This document shows positions 9,971-19,103 of a stretch of DNA of 64,000 nucleotides, piece after piece (positions within the stretch are counted from its first letter, which is position 1; each line of letters opens with the position of its first letter). The stretch is from Agarophyton chilense. Lineage: Eukaryota; Rhodophyta; Florideophyceae; Gracilariales; Gracilariaceae. Both the position numbers and the translations under genes were made by a program. The notes beneath the pieces were generated by a model, which was not told the DNA's origin, ran no database searches, and saw nothing but the letters and a program-made list of their open reading frames with translations. The DNA is taken from the NCBI GenBank assembly GCA_030374765.1, contig JARGXX010000080.1, forward strand, positions 372,001-436,000. The letters are read 5' to 3'.

Positions 9971-11695
9971 ATGATTCCAGACCGAGGCACGGATGATTTA
10001 GAAGCCGCAAAAGCCGCAGCACTACGAGAGTTGTTTTCTGACACCGGCGGCGACTCAGCACAGACAACGAACACGGAGGGGAACACGAAACGCTCATCCA
10101 AGAAAACGCGCCGAAGAAGACGGCCAAAATCGATTGCTAAGGAAGCGACGACAGCACAAAAACAAGAGTTGGAAGATGGTGTAGAAACTGCTGTTGAGTA
10201 CGTTCCAGAGCGAATCATGGCACTTGATGATTCGACTACATCGAAGCACGATGGCGTATATCAAGATGCTAACGTCGAAAACATCGATGATGTCATAAGT
10301 TCTATGCGACGCTTCATGCAGCGTGGAATAGAAGAACGTCACGACGAAAACGAGCAACGAAGCGATGCTGAAGTAAATGGCTTCAAATCGGTGAACAAAA
10401 AGGTCCAAACCGAAGGTACATCAGAAGCTGGGGAAGCGAAGCTTGTCGAAAACGAGGCCGTCGAAAGTGCCAAAGATGAAACGCAAGACAAGCCCCTGTC
10501 GCGAAAGAAACAGAAGGAACTTCGACGCTACCAGATATCAGTGCTCAAATCGCTGACAGATCGTCCTGAACTTGTGGATTCCTGGGATGTAACTGCCCCC
10601 GATCCCTTTCTTTTAGTACATTTAAAAACGTGGCCCAACTCGGTGCAGGTACCTAGCAATTGGCGTCAGAAACGTAAGTACTTGCAAAACAAACGAGGGA
10701 TGGAGAAAAAGGCATTTCAACTCCCCGCGTACATTGCCGACACCGGGGTCGGCGAAATGCGATCGGCCCAGATTGAAGCTGACCAGAAAAAGAGTTTGAA
10801 GCAGAGGCAACGAGAGAAAATGAGAGCAAAGACTGGGCGAGGCGTCGACATTGATCACTCAAGATTACGAGATGCTTTTTTTAAGTACCAGACAAAACCA
10901 AGACTCACTTCACAAGGCGATATATATTATGAGTTACGGGAGCTGGAAGTTGACGGTTCACGCTTTCGTCCTGGCTTTCTGAGTGAAGAACTCAGGGCTG
11001 CTCTCGGAGTTTCCGAGGGCGACCCGCCGCTCTGGCTGGTAAATATGCAGAGATATGGCCCACCACCAGGATACCCAGGGCTGAAAATCCCGGGAGTTAA
11101 TGCACCGATACCGAAGGGCGCCAGTTACGGATATCATATTGGAGGGTGGGGGAAGCCACCAGTTGATGAATATGGGCGGCCTATCTACGGAGATGTGTTT
11201 GGAGAAGGATTAGAATTCGGGAAGCAGGACGCACGATTTGACTTGAATGATCACGAGAAGAAGAAGCTGTGGGGTGATTTAAGAAAACCAGGCAGCAAAG
11301 TAACTGTGGCCGTCGGAGTTGAGGAGGAATCGGAAGATAGTGACGGGAACGAGGGACGTGATGATGCAAAGCAAGAGAAAGAAGCGCCACGAGGAGCAAC
11401 AAGCAGGGAAACTCACAGGATGGTCTCGTTACCGGATGAGAAAAACACCAGAACAGGTGAAAATCCTCAGCAAGGTACGCGACAAGATAGCTTTTACACC
11501 GTTTTGGAGGATAGAAGGGTGTCAGTTGGGCAGGACGGCATACTGGGGTCTTCGCATGTCTACGACATAAACAGACAAAGCGGGGAAAAAGCGCATGCTG
11601 GTTCGTCACGGGACAAAACCAGCGAAAAAAGACCACGAGAGAGTGTTGAAGATAAGCGTGATGGGCCAGGTAAGCGGAGTAAGTTCAAGTTCTAA
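9971..11695 (+). CDS. SF3B2: Splicing factor 3B subunit 2 (SAP145/Cus1)
   Basis: 574 residues, single exon, ATG start. U2 snRNP SF3b component that helps anchor U2 snRNA at the branch site. The N-terminal 170 residues are charged and variable, with a basic cluster (41-55). The DUF382 core covers about 178-305, starting at LSRKKQKELRRYQISVLK and including the WDVTAPDP and WPNSVQVP motifs. The PSP proline-rich domain covers about 330-390, with PGFLSEELR and the conserved YGPPPGYP followed by KIPGVNAPIP. The segment up to YGDVFG (about 405-411) is typical. The tail is acidic, then basic, ending in KRSKFKF. Human SF3B2 is longer (about 895 residues) because of its N-terminal extension. Presence of this subunit agrees with the introns seen elsewhere in the window. 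Confidence 0.95.
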   Translation: MIPDRGTDDLEAAKAAALRELFSDTGGDSAQTTNTEGNTKRSSKKTRRRRRPKSIAKEATTAQKQELEDGVETAVEYVPERIMALDDSTTSKHDGVYQDANVENIDDVISSMRRFMQRGIEERHDENEQRSDAEVNGFKSVNKKVQTEGTSEAGEAKLVENEAVESAKDETQDKPLSRKKQKELRRYQISVLKSLTDRPELVDSWDVTAPDPFLLVHLKTWPNSVQVPSNWRQKRKYLQNKRGMEKKAFQLPAYIADTGVGEMRSAQIEADQKKSLKQRQREKMRAKTGRGVDIDHSRLRDAFFKYQTKPRLTSQGDIYYELRELEVDGSRFRPGFLSEELRAALGVSEGDPPLWLVNMQRYGPPPGYPGLKIPGVNAPIPKGASYGYHIGGWGKPPVDEYGRPIYGDVFGEGLEFGKQDARFDLNDHEKKKLWGDLRKPGSKVTVAVGVEEESEDSDGNEGRDDAKQEKEAPRGATSRETHRMVSLPDEKNTRTGENPQQGTRQDSFYTVLEDRRVSVGQDGILGSSHVYDINRQSGEKAHAGSSRDKTSEKRPRESVEDKRDGPGKRSKFKF

Positions 11696-12034
11696 CCACT
11701 GTTTCAATTGTTCATTGAAACGAACGCCATCGATAATGCTCGCAAGCCTCGAGAGCCTCAGGAACCTTTTCTGGTAAGTGTCGGTATTTCTTTTTTCTTG
11801 CACGTGCTGGGGTTTCTCGGTTGATGAAAACCACTTTTGTGCCGTCTCACTTGCCCAGCATAGCCAAATTGGTGCAAAGTTTCCTGCTGCTGTGTGGACA
11901 ACAAATGTACCGCATGGTGGAATAGATTTCGTAAAAGCAGGCGCACTTCGGATAGACGGTATGAAACAGTGAGAAGAGCCCTCCATCGCCGTTACACAGC
12001 CGATTAAGGGGCGTCACGTACACATTGCTAGCGT
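11696..12034. other. Convergent spacer
   Basis: 339 bp between the stops of SF3B2 (plus) and the orphan gene (minus). It presumably holds both 3' UTRs and polyadenylation signals. Open frames exist on both strands but look random. Confidence 0.4.
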
Positions 12035-12853
12035 TTACCCATTATCTTTGACATTGTTACCACTGCCTCCTTCCGTGCCTCCTACTTGTCCAAACTCACT
12101 TTCCGAAAGTGAGGGGGGATCCATTTCTCTGTTGAGCTGCATTCTTTGATGATAACGATGCTTCAGCTTTTCAGCTAAATCTCTGACGACATCTCCATCG
12201 TTGGCGGATTCCAATTTGTTCTCCCCATCGAAATCTTTCAGAAACTGTTCATGCTTTCTCTGGCGATCGCTCTTCTTCATGTCCCGCCTCAATCGTGTTT
12301 GATCCAGTACATCTCGCAAGACCCGTCTCTGATTTTTGTTCAGAAGCAACTCCCCAAGAGATGCACGTCTCTGTACCCCGCCAATAGGTTGCACGAACTT
12401 CTTGATACCTTGCCAGAATTCCCCGAACCCGGTGGTATCTATCTTCGGGCTTTGTCCGTTTTGGAAGAGGGTCAATTGTGATCCCATATAGAGTTGATTA
12501 AACTCAGAAACATGGAGTAGCGGCAATCGAACGCTGAGACGAAGCTCTGGTGAGCATTGTAAGCGAAGAAATGGGAACCTCAAGGGCTCAACCCCGAATC
12601 TTACAACGGAAGCCCCACTAAAATACGACTCTAGCGACATGAAGAGTTTCATCTGTTTGTTAAACGGCATATAGGCATCAAGTCCGATTCCTGGGTTCGG
12701 TCGGAGTAAGATTCGAAGTGACGGCAACAAGTTGGTTGTTGAGCGGCGGCGTGAATGAGATTCTTGATTGCGCTGTTTGTTGGCACCAGCTGGGTCTTGC
12801 CCGTGTTGCTGGCCATTGTTTTGCAAACGTGTTAAAGTGTACTTGCCAGACAT
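12035..12853 (-). CDS. Orphan protein, 272 residues
   Basis: Not recognised. ATG start, single exon, no signal peptide or clear membrane span. The N-terminal 45 residues are Gln/Asn/Arg-rich and might be a targeting or disordered region. The middle (about 45-135) alternates hydrophobic and basic residues and is rich in Leu-Arg-Phe, compatible with beta strands. The second half (about 150-230) is highly charged and probably helical, including a KNQRRVLRDVL and a MKKSDRQRKHEQF segment, and the tail is Gly/Ser/Asn-rich. Composition and length suggest a real protein with ordinary codon use rather than a shadow of another gene. It sits divergently to LCMT1 (655 bp) and convergently to SF3B2. A mitochondrial role is possible but unsupported. 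Confidence 0.6.
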   Translation of the reverse strand: MSGKYTLTRLQNNGQQHGQDPAGANKQRNQESHSRRRSTTNLLPSLRILLRPNPGIGLDAYMPFNKQMKLFMSLESYFSGASVVRFGVEPLRFPFLRLQCSPELRLSVRLPLLHVSEFNQLYMGSQLTLFQNGQSPKIDTTGFGEFWQGIKKFVQPIGGVQRRASLGELLLNKNQRRVLRDVLDQTRLRRDMKKSDRQRKHEQFLKDFDGENKLESANDGDVVRDLAEKLKHRYHQRMQLNREMDPPSLSESEFGQVGGTEGGSGNNVKDNG

Positions 12854-13508
12854 GTTTGTGCTGGGCGTTCGGACAAGAGAACTTTTGTGAACTCAATTGC
12901 AGGCGAAAGACGACGAACGGACAACACTCGAAAAGGCTAGGCCTTCATCTGAGGTAACATTGGACGATAAGGTAATCAATGCCTCTGCAGGGCGATGCAA
13001 ACGACTTGGCCCAAGGGTGCAACTGCTGTTTGGATCGCTTGGCGTTTAAAGAAGGCGCACGTCGCTCGTGAAATTCGGCTGTAGTATGAAGGGATGCGGG
13101 GATGGACTCGGGATGTGGGTCATGGGTCAGAGATAACCTTGTTGTTGAACAAACGAAGAGAAGGATGAACGAGAAATAATTTTCATTGTCATCGTGCTGT
13201 CATCCTGCTCTTGACGAGCTGCTCCCCACAGTAGAGGAAGTGCAGTTTCGTCAGAAAACCACGAACTGGTGTTTGTGCTCGAGATTCGTTGCAGTGGGGG
13301 CGGGGCGACTCTTGAAATTTTTTGGTTGGGGCGGATTTTGATGCGGCGCATCGCATAAAATTACCATGAATTGATGAAAGGCCGCGTAGATGCAAATCGC
13401 TCTCGATTCGTAGACAAAGTGAAGCTTACCTAATGGGTTAGACTGCTACCTTTGTGTAGTGAAGCCTACCTTGGTACAAACAGGGCGCAAGACTGCTGAT
13501 AGTCTGCA
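12854..13508. other. Divergent intergenic region
   Basis: 655 bp between the divergent starts of the orphan gene and LCMT1; promoters for both expected. Two near copies of GTGAAGC(T/C)TACC lie at about 13420-13432 and 13459-13471, just upstream of the LCMT1 start. No gene seen. Confidence 0.4.
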
Positions 13509-14666
13509 ATGTCGTTGCAGGGAATTGCGAGCGAGAGCAGAGCAACCAGTGATGCGGCACTAATCGCGACGAACGACGATGCGTTTGAATCCAAGGTGGC
13601 CGCCATGCGAGCCGGGTACTTTAAGGATGAAGCACTTGCCACAATGGCTGAAAAGTATGCGACGCTTGGCACGCGTCGCGGGACGTTGCGACGTCCGCCT
13701 GTGATCAACCGGGGGACGTATGCGCGTGTGCTACTGAAAGAAACTCTTGTGGAAGCGTTTCTCACGACGGCGTCTCCGTATGGAAAGATGGCGCAGATCA
13801 TATCAATCGGAGCTGGTTTTGATACACAGCCGTTCGCGCTGGTGAAAAACGCGAGTCGGCTTCGACCGTTTCACTACGTGGAACTTGACTTTGCTGACGT
13901 GGTGCGCGAAAAGACGACTCTTGCGAGCGAAGTATTGTCGGGCGAAGAGTGTTGCTTGACGACTGTACGCGACTGTAGCGGGGCTGTGCAAGGCACGGTT
14001 TGCGTGGTGAAGCGAGTGGAATCAGTGAGCATGACGGAATGCACGGATAGTTCAAAGGCGAAAGGTATGCAGTTCAAGAACGGGGGCGTGTCGATGTATT
14101 CGACGCGCGGGGTGGATGTTCGCGACCTGCGCAAGGTTGAGGCGGTGCTTGAGGAGTTGGGTGTGTGCTCGGAGGAAAGGACTCTGGTTGTGGCGGAAAT
14201 CATGCTGGTGTACATGGAGACAGAGCACTCTGACGCGCTGATACGGTTCTTCTCCGGGTGGTTGAGCGGGGTGCGGGCGTTGGTTGCGATTGAACCCACT
14301 GGACGAGACAGTGAGTTTGGGAAACAAATGGCGATGAACATTGCGGCGCGCGGGAGCGCGCTGCGCGGATTGGAGAAGTATCCGAACATGGAGTCGCAAG
14401 AGAGGCGGTTGAAAAGACTGGGGTGGGCGAATGTGAGCGTAGAAAGCCTTTTGCATGGGTTTGAGCGGCGCGTTAAGGACCAGCTTGCTTTGAACGCGGT
14501 GGAGTCTCTTGACGAGACTGAGGAGTGGTGTCTGATCATGTCGCACTACTGCGTGATGTGCGCGACGGCGGGCCTTTTTGGGACGGTGCTGCTGCAAAGG
14601 CTGGACGTGGGGCGGTTCAGCAGCTGGGGCTTTCGCAAGTACGAATCAGAAGCGCGCAGGGGGTAG
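13509..14666 (+). CDS. LCMT1: Leucine carboxyl methyltransferase (PP2A methylating enzyme)
   Basis: 385 residues, single exon, ATG start. Belongs to the LCM/PPM1 family, which uses S-adenosylmethionine to methylate the C-terminal leucine carboxylate of the PP2A catalytic subunit and so controls holoenzyme assembly. The N-terminal substrate-site region includes RRPPVINRGTYAR (61-73), the usual RxPxINRGxxxR signature. The SAM motif I is IISIGAGFDTQPF (97-109), followed by the acidic VELDF strand. The later VVAEIMLVYMETEHS segment is the family motif after strand 5. An insert at about 150-215 is longer than in the human protein (334 residues). The 3' end overlaps the convergent WD-like gene by 21 bp. 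Confidence 0.93.
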   Translation: MSLQGIASESRATSDAALIATNDDAFESKVAAMRAGYFKDEALATMAEKYATLGTRRGTLRRPPVINRGTYARVLLKETLVEAFLTTASPYGKMAQIISIGAGFDTQPFALVKNASRLRPFHYVELDFADVVREKTTLASEVLSGEECCLTTVRDCSGAVQGTVCVVKRVESVSMTECTDSSKAKGMQFKNGGVSMYSTRGVDVRDLRKVEAVLEELGVCSEERTLVVAEIMLVYMETEHSDALIRFFSGWLSGVRALVAIEPTGRDSEFGKQMAMNIAARGSALRGLEKYPNMESQERRLKRLGWANVSVESLLHGFERRVKDQLALNAVESLDETEEWCLIMSHYCVMCATAGLFGTVLLQRLDVGRFSSWGFRKYESEARRG

Positions 14667-15926
14667 CGGCGCAGGGGGTAGCGGCGCAGGGTGTGAGTGA
14701 GGGGTGGTGTCGGGGATGGGTCGGCAAGAGGCGTCAAAGGCCGGGACGGAGAGGCAAGGAAGACGGTGGAGACCGGTTTGAAAATCCCAGAGCACGAGAT
14801 GGTGCAGTGACGCACAGCAAAAGCCCCTGACGTCGGTGGCGCGAGGGTGGTGGCGCACAACAAAGGCACGACGATTGACATGAATCCAGACGAGGGCACC
14901 AGTGGGGTGGCAGGCGACAACGAACGGCGGACTGCACGCCAGAAAGGTACCCGACTTGAGGAGGGCGAAGGGGCGCGCGGGAGGCGGGTGCGGCAGCAGC
15001 CACACGAGGCGACCGCGCGCGTCGTACAGGGCGATGACGCCGGCCCACCAGGCGACGAGCAGCGCGGATCGCGGGGCGAGCATGAGATCGGTGACGCGGT
15101 CGCCGGCGGCGGTGGGCGACGGCGGATGGACAACGAAGACGGCGTCGGGGTCGGGGTCGGTGTTTGCGTTTGCGTCGACGTCAAGATAAAGGTGACGCCA
15201 CACGGCGACGCGACCGTCCAGGTGGGCAGCGGCCACAGCGCGGTGAGCAACGGCGACGCACACCATACAATGGGCGACGGTGGGGCGCAACACGCGCAGC
15301 GGGGCAAAACGGGCATCACAGAGACGCAGACGTGAGCACCACACGCCGTCGGCACCGGCAACGGCGAAATGCACGACGCTTCCGTCTGGCGAACAACACA
15401 CGGCAGCGGCTCGCGGTTCGAAGTGCACGCGCTGCGCACAGTGAAACGTGCCATGCGGCGTGCTGAGCGTTATGACATGACGCGTCACCGTGAGCCACAC
15501 GTCGTCGTGCGCCTCCGCCGCGGCGTGTGCGCTTGCGGCGCGTGTGGCGCACGTCGGGAGCGCGCCGACGTCGACGGCGGCGGGGGGGTCGTCGACGGTG
15601 GGGGTGTGGTCGTCGACGGTGGGGGTGTGGTCGTCGACGGTGGGGGTGTGGTCGTCGACGGTGGGGGTGTGGTCGTCGACGGTGGGGGTGTGGTCGTCGA
15701 CGGTGGGGGTGTGGTCGTCGACGGTGGGGGTGTGGTCGTCGACGGTGGGGGTGTGGTCGACGACGGCGGGGGGGTGGTCGACGGGCGGCGCGTGTATGTG
15801 TATGTGTACAAGATGGGCATCGCGCGAGCAAAGGGCGCTGAGCGCGACGGAGGCGTGGGGCGTGCACGCGCGCGTGGCGACGAGGCAGTTGTGCAGGCCG
15901 GGACGCGGACGGACGCTGCGCTCCAT
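14646..15926 (-). CDS. WD40-like protein with a PTVDDHT repeat array
   Basis: 426 residues, ATG start. After about 50 residues an array of eight PTVDDHT heptads (plus variants) interrupts the protein, encoded by a 21-bp minisatellite. The rest (about 125-400) reads like a degenerate WD40 or quinoprotein-type propeller: blocks such as AAVCCSPDGSVVHFAVAG, AAAHLDGRVAVWR and GVIALYDARGRLVWLLP recur at about 45-residue spacing, ending with HHLVLWDFQTG. The C-terminus is Pro/Ala-rich. Extreme GC content leaves long open frames in other registers, but only this one shows repeat-like protein structure. Function unknown; scaffolding would be the default for a WD protein. The 3' end overlaps LCMT1 by 21 bp. 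Confidence 0.6.
   Translation of the reverse strand: MERSVRPRPGLHNCLVATRACTPHASVALSALCSRDAHLVHIHIHAPPVDHPPAVVDHTPTVDDHTPTVDDHTPTVDDHTPTVDDHTPTVDDHTPTVDDHTPTVDDHTPTVDDPPAAVDVGALPTCATRAASAHAAAEAHDDVWLTVTRHVITLSTPHGTFHCAQRVHFEPRAAAVCCSPDGSVVHFAVAGADGVWCSRLRLCDARFAPLRVLRPTVAHCMVCVAVAHRAVAAAHLDGRVAVWRHLYLDVDANANTDPDPDAVFVVHPPSPTAAGDRVTDLMLAPRSALLVAWWAGVIALYDARGRLVWLLPHPPPARPFALLKSGTFLACSPPFVVACHPTGALVWIHVNRRAFVVRHHPRATDVRGFCCASLHHLVLWDFQTGLHRLPCLSVPAFDASCRPIPDTTPHSHPAPLPPAPLPPARF
15589..15780 (-). repeat. 21-bp coding minisatellite
   Basis: About nine near-perfect tandem copies of a 21-bp unit that encodes PTVDDHT in the minus-strand WD-like protein. The unit length is a multiple of three, so copy changes keep the frame. 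Copies in the core are essentially identical, indicating recent expansion or conversion; outer copies are degenerate. Confidence 0.9.
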
Positions 15927-16228
15927 TTTGCCTGTGCCTTATTGGTGTTTGTTAATATTATCGGTGTAAAACTTACGATGGCCGCCGCCGTCTCCGCCGT
16001 TCGTCCTTCACCGCCAACAACCAAAGCCCCCCGTCCCCCCCCCCCCCCCCCCCCACCGCCACCTCCGTCCGTTCCAACGGCACCCCCCCCTGCAAAAAAA
16101 GAGTTACCAAGAAGAAGAAGATGAAGAAGAAGAAAAAAAAAAACCCGAAAAATTAAGAAAATACACAAATAACATTCGAAAAACATTTGGCATCTCTCTC
16201 TCTCTCTCTCACTCTCTCTCACTCGCTC
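15927..16228. other. Spacer with homopolymers and CT repeat
   Basis: 302 bp between the WD-like gene start and the 3' end of the next minus-strand gene. It contains a run of about 20 C at about 16037-16056, an A-rich stretch at about 16125-16145, and a CT microsatellite at about 16194-16230. No gene. Poly-C and CT tracts can form unusual DNA structures and often vary in length. Confidence 0.7.
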
Positions 16229-17395
16229 TCAGTACTGCATGACGTTGAGAGCCGGGAATGCAACGTACTTTGCTTTGCCATGCACCAATAAGGCCTCCGG
16301 GAACTGGTCGCGCAAATCGTCCTCTTTTACTGTGGTGACGCCCACGGACACCATCATGGCGCTCACCTCAAAGCGATGCGCGGTGGCTTGATAAATGGCT
16401 AAGTTTTCTACGGACAGTCGGAACTGGCACATGGCCACGTCGTACGCCGCGTGTCCGTAGCGCTTGCGCACCAACTGGCGATAGCGCTCAAAGCAGCGGT
16501 CACCCAAACGGTACAGTCCATTGCCGTTGATGTGTCGCTGATAGCGGTTGCGAAATGGCGCAAAGCCAATGTTGAAACGCGGTGAGTAGCGCATGATGGC
16601 ACCACGTTGCCAAAACGAACCGTACTCGGCCTCCTGCAACGCACGTTGCACCCAGCCGCTGCGAATGGCGTACACGTCAGGTTCCATCAGAAACATGTGT
16701 TGGTACGTACGTTGGTACAATTGCATCGCAGCCTCGAATTGTTGGTTGCTCCCTCCCGTGATCACCAAGTTGTGAACCATGTCCATGGCGTGTGAGTTGC
16801 GTGATGCACTTGCTGACATGTTTGCAAACTGCAGTGAAACATGACTGAAGCACGCCTCAAGCACGTGTGCCAATGGTGGGTGAGATAACACCACTTGCAA
16901 ACGTTGTGCTGCGCGTGCTGTGGCCGCATCGTTACGCGAGCGGTCAAAGAAGAAGGACAAGTGCGCGCGTGTGGCAGTGGGTGCATGTATGTCACATGGA
17001 TACAGCGATGGCACCGTCCATCGACGCAGTGAGTCCTCCACACGAAGTAGTTGCGATGCAATAAGTGGAACCACCACGACGAGCGGTTGTAGCGCGTGGT
17101 GTTGTGCGTGTTTTGAACAATTGTGCGAGAGAGCGCGTTCGGCTGTGGGTGCACCGTGCACTAGCCATGACAGCCACCACAGAGGGTATGCGTCCATGTC
17201 CACGAAGATCCACACCAAAAGAAAGATACCCATGAGCGTGGCGCGCCGACGGCGGAAAAAGTGAAGCGCGGAAAGTAGTACACCGAGTGCGACGGGCGGC
17301 ACACGCCACTTGAGCAGCAGAGGTTGCGGCTTTGAGTACACGCGACGGAACGACGGCAGGCGCCCGATATCGAAGATTCGCGGGGCGCGCACCAT
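16229..17395 (-). CDS. Type II membrane protein, putative glycosyltransferase
   Basis: 388 residues, single exon, ATG start. A basic N-terminus (1-30) precedes two hydrophobic stretches (about 31-45 and 52-75), giving a Golgi-type II topology. The lumenal part contains LVITGGSNQQFEAAMQLYQ, then HMFLMEPDVYAIRSGWVQ, and then a Trp/Arg/Tyr-rich stretch ending in RHINGNGLYRLGD. A long acidic-turn motif (EPDV) followed by an aromatic acceptor-like region and a conserved NGNGLY resembles nucleotide-diphospho-sugar transferases of the GT-A type, but I cannot place it in a CAZy family. Its neighbour at 17667-19103 has a similar topology. Alternative: an uncharacterised red-algal lumenal protein family. 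Confidence 0.55.
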   Translation of the reverse strand: MVRAPRIFDIGRLPSFRRVYSKPQPLLLKWRVPPVALGVLLSALHFFRRRRATLMGIFLLVWIFVDMDAYPLWWLSWLVHGAPTAERALSHNCSKHAQHHALQPLVVVVPLIASQLLRVEDSLRRWTVPSLYPCDIHAPTATRAHLSFFFDRSRNDAATARAAQRLQVVLSHPPLAHVLEACFSHVSLQFANMSASASRNSHAMDMVHNLVITGGSNQQFEAAMQLYQRTYQHMFLMEPDVYAIRSGWVQRALQEAEYGSFWQRGAIMRYSPRFNIGFAPFRNRYQRHINGNGLYRLGDRCFERYRQLVRKRYGHAAYDVAMCQFRLSVENLAIYQATAHRFEVSAMMVSVGVTTVKEDDLRDQFPEALLVHGKAKYVAFPALNVMQY

Positions 17396-17666
17396 TGCGG
17401 GGGGGGGGGGTTGTATGGTGAGAAAGTGGACGGGGTTAATTGGAGGTGGGAGGGGGAAGGTGAGGGGGGGAGAGGTGGTGAGAAGGGGGAGGTAGTGGAA
17501 GAGCGAGTGGAGGACGGGGGGGGGGGTTGTTGACGAGCGCGTCGGCCGTGTGCACTAATGCACAGCAGAGATGGTGTTTTTTTTTGAGTAAAGAGTACAT
17601 ACTGTACACTGTACAGTGTTGTTTGTTTGTACTGTTGGCTGCAGTATTGTTGGTTGGTTTGGTTGG
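17396..17666. other. G-rich spacer
   Basis: Upstream flank of the minus-strand gene ending at 16229. Contains G runs of 11 at about 17400-17410 and about 9 at 17518-17526, several GGGGA stretches between them (potential G-quadruplex on the plus strand), and a T run near 17577. No gene. Confidence 0.5.
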
Positions 17667-19103
17667 TTACACGCGTAACGGGCAGCGCACGGCGACGCAG
17701 CGCGCGGCACCGCGCGCGGCGCGCAGCTCACACACCCAACGCGCAAAGCTGGACGGCATTGCGCCCACAAAGCGATGCGCGCGCACGCAAAACGCCGCGT
17801 CAAGCGCCGCCGCCGCCCCCACCGCGTCCTGTTTCAACAATCGCCGCACCAACACCCCATCATCTCCGTCTCCGTCTCCGAAGCGCGCGCGGTGCGCGAG
17901 ACGCGCATCGGCCGCGTCGTTGAGCAACTTGCGCACCTGCTGCAGCGCGTGTGTGGTGGCCGTGGTGCCATCCGACTGCCGTTCGCCGCCCGTCCACCCC
18001 CCGCTGAACAAATCCGATGCCACCACCAACGCGGCGTCTTCGTCCGTTGCGCGCGCCTGTTGCACCACGCGTTGCGCACAGTCGCGTATCCACTGCACAA
18101 ACGCGTCGCTGTCGTTGCCATTCACGGCCAGTAGAGTGAACGCTTTGCCCGCGCGCAGGTGAAATGCCGTCAAACGTTGTGTGCGCAGTCGCGTGCGCGC
18201 AACGCTTCCGACAAAGCGTACTATGTGCGGTGCGGGTGCCAACGGAGGGACGCGCTGCGCCGTGGGCGCGTCGCCGAATACGCTCGTGTAGTGACGCAAC
18301 GCGTGTTTGCGAAAGTTCACCAGCGCCACCGACGTGCACAGCGCGCATGACGGACGCAGACGTGAAGTGTGGCGCGCTGCGCGCGCCGCCGCGAACAGCG
18401 CGCCGAAGAAGCTGCGGTTGGTCAACGCCGTTGGCCACGCGCACAGCGCGCTTGCTACGTGCACGCCGGACGCCAAGCGGTGCGTACGCGATGCGGCGTG
18501 GTATTGTCCAGGTAACTCGCGTAGACGCGCGTCGCATCGCCACAGCACGCGCGCGGCGCTGGTGTGGCGCGTCCACTCGAGGAACAGCGCCGCGTCGATG
18601 AGCACGGACGACGACGGGGTGTCGTTGGTGCCGTTGTCGTTGGTTAGGCGCGCGCGACGGCGGAACGCTTGGTAGCGTACGTAGTGGCCGGTGCGTAGCA
18701 ATGGCGCCGTGTGTAGAAAGGCCGAGGCCGGCTGCGGCGAGTGCGCTACGGCCGCAAACATGGGCGGCAGCGAGCGCCACAGCCACACCTTGGACGCGAA
18801 CATGAACGGCTCTACCAGCGCAAAGTGAGCGTCCTGCGCCACGTGCACCAGCCGCCGAACAAGATACTGCACGTTCACCATGCGCTCCCACGCGTCTAGC
18901 AGCAGCACCATGTTGCGCGGCGGTGACGGCGGCGACGGCGGCGACGGCGGCGACGACGGCGGCGGCTGCATGGAGCGCGCGTGGCGCTCGCGCAGACGCA
19001 GCCGAGCGCAACTGCCCGCCAGCAGCAGCAGCAGCGCCGCGTGCGCGCACAGCGCGGCCAGCAGCACGCGTCGAAGATGCGCAGCGCCGCGGAAGCGCGT
19101 CAT
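17667..19103 (-). CDS. Type II membrane protein resembling O-fucosyltransferase-fold enzymes
   Basis: 478 residues, ATG start. Membrane anchor at about 12-33, then a low-complexity PPSSPPSPP stem. The lumenal part begins with NMVLLLDAWERMVNVQYLV and FALVEPFMFASKVW, which align in style with the start of the GT-B fold of protein O-fucosyltransferase relatives. Further support: TAFHLRAGKAF (the HxR motif that contacts GDP-fucose) in the middle, ALVVASDLF, and late in the chain CVRAHRFVGAMPSSFARWVCELR, corresponding to the FxGxxxSxFS motif near the C-terminus. The assignment rests on these motifs and order only. Composition is very GC-rich and Arg/Ala-heavy. It faces the 778-residue orphan across a 168-bp repeat-filled promoter. 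Confidence 0.55.
   Translation of the reverse strand: MTRFRGAAHLRRVLLAALCAHAALLLLLAGSCARLRLRERHARSMQPPPSSPPSPPSPPSPPRNMVLLLDAWERMVNVQYLVRRLVHVAQDAHFALVEPFMFASKVWLWRSLPPMFAAVAHSPQPASAFLHTAPLLRTGHYVRYQAFRRRARLTNDNGTNDTPSSSVLIDAALFLEWTRHTSAARVLWRCDARLRELPGQYHAASRTHRLASGVHVASALCAWPTALTNRSFFGALFAAARAARHTSRLRPSCALCTSVALVNFRKHALRHYTSVFGDAPTAQRVPPLAPAPHIVRFVGSVARTRLRTQRLTAFHLRAGKAFTLLAVNGNDSDAFVQWIRDCAQRVVQQARATDEDAALVVASDLFSGGWTGGERQSDGTTATTHALQQVRKLLNDAADARLAHRARFGDGDGDDGVLVRRLLKQDAVGAAAALDAAFCVRAHRFVGAMPSSFARWVCELRAARGAARCVAVRCPLRV

Noticed and set aside
15589..15780. Possible CRISPR-like array
   Set aside because: Units are head-to-tail with no spacers; it is a minisatellite in a eukaryotic gene.
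15369..16222. Alternative frames over the 21-bp repeat giving Gly/Val or Pro/Ser/Thr repeats
   Set aside because: Repeat units divisible by three are open in all frames; only the PTVDDHT frame continues into a propeller-like protein.
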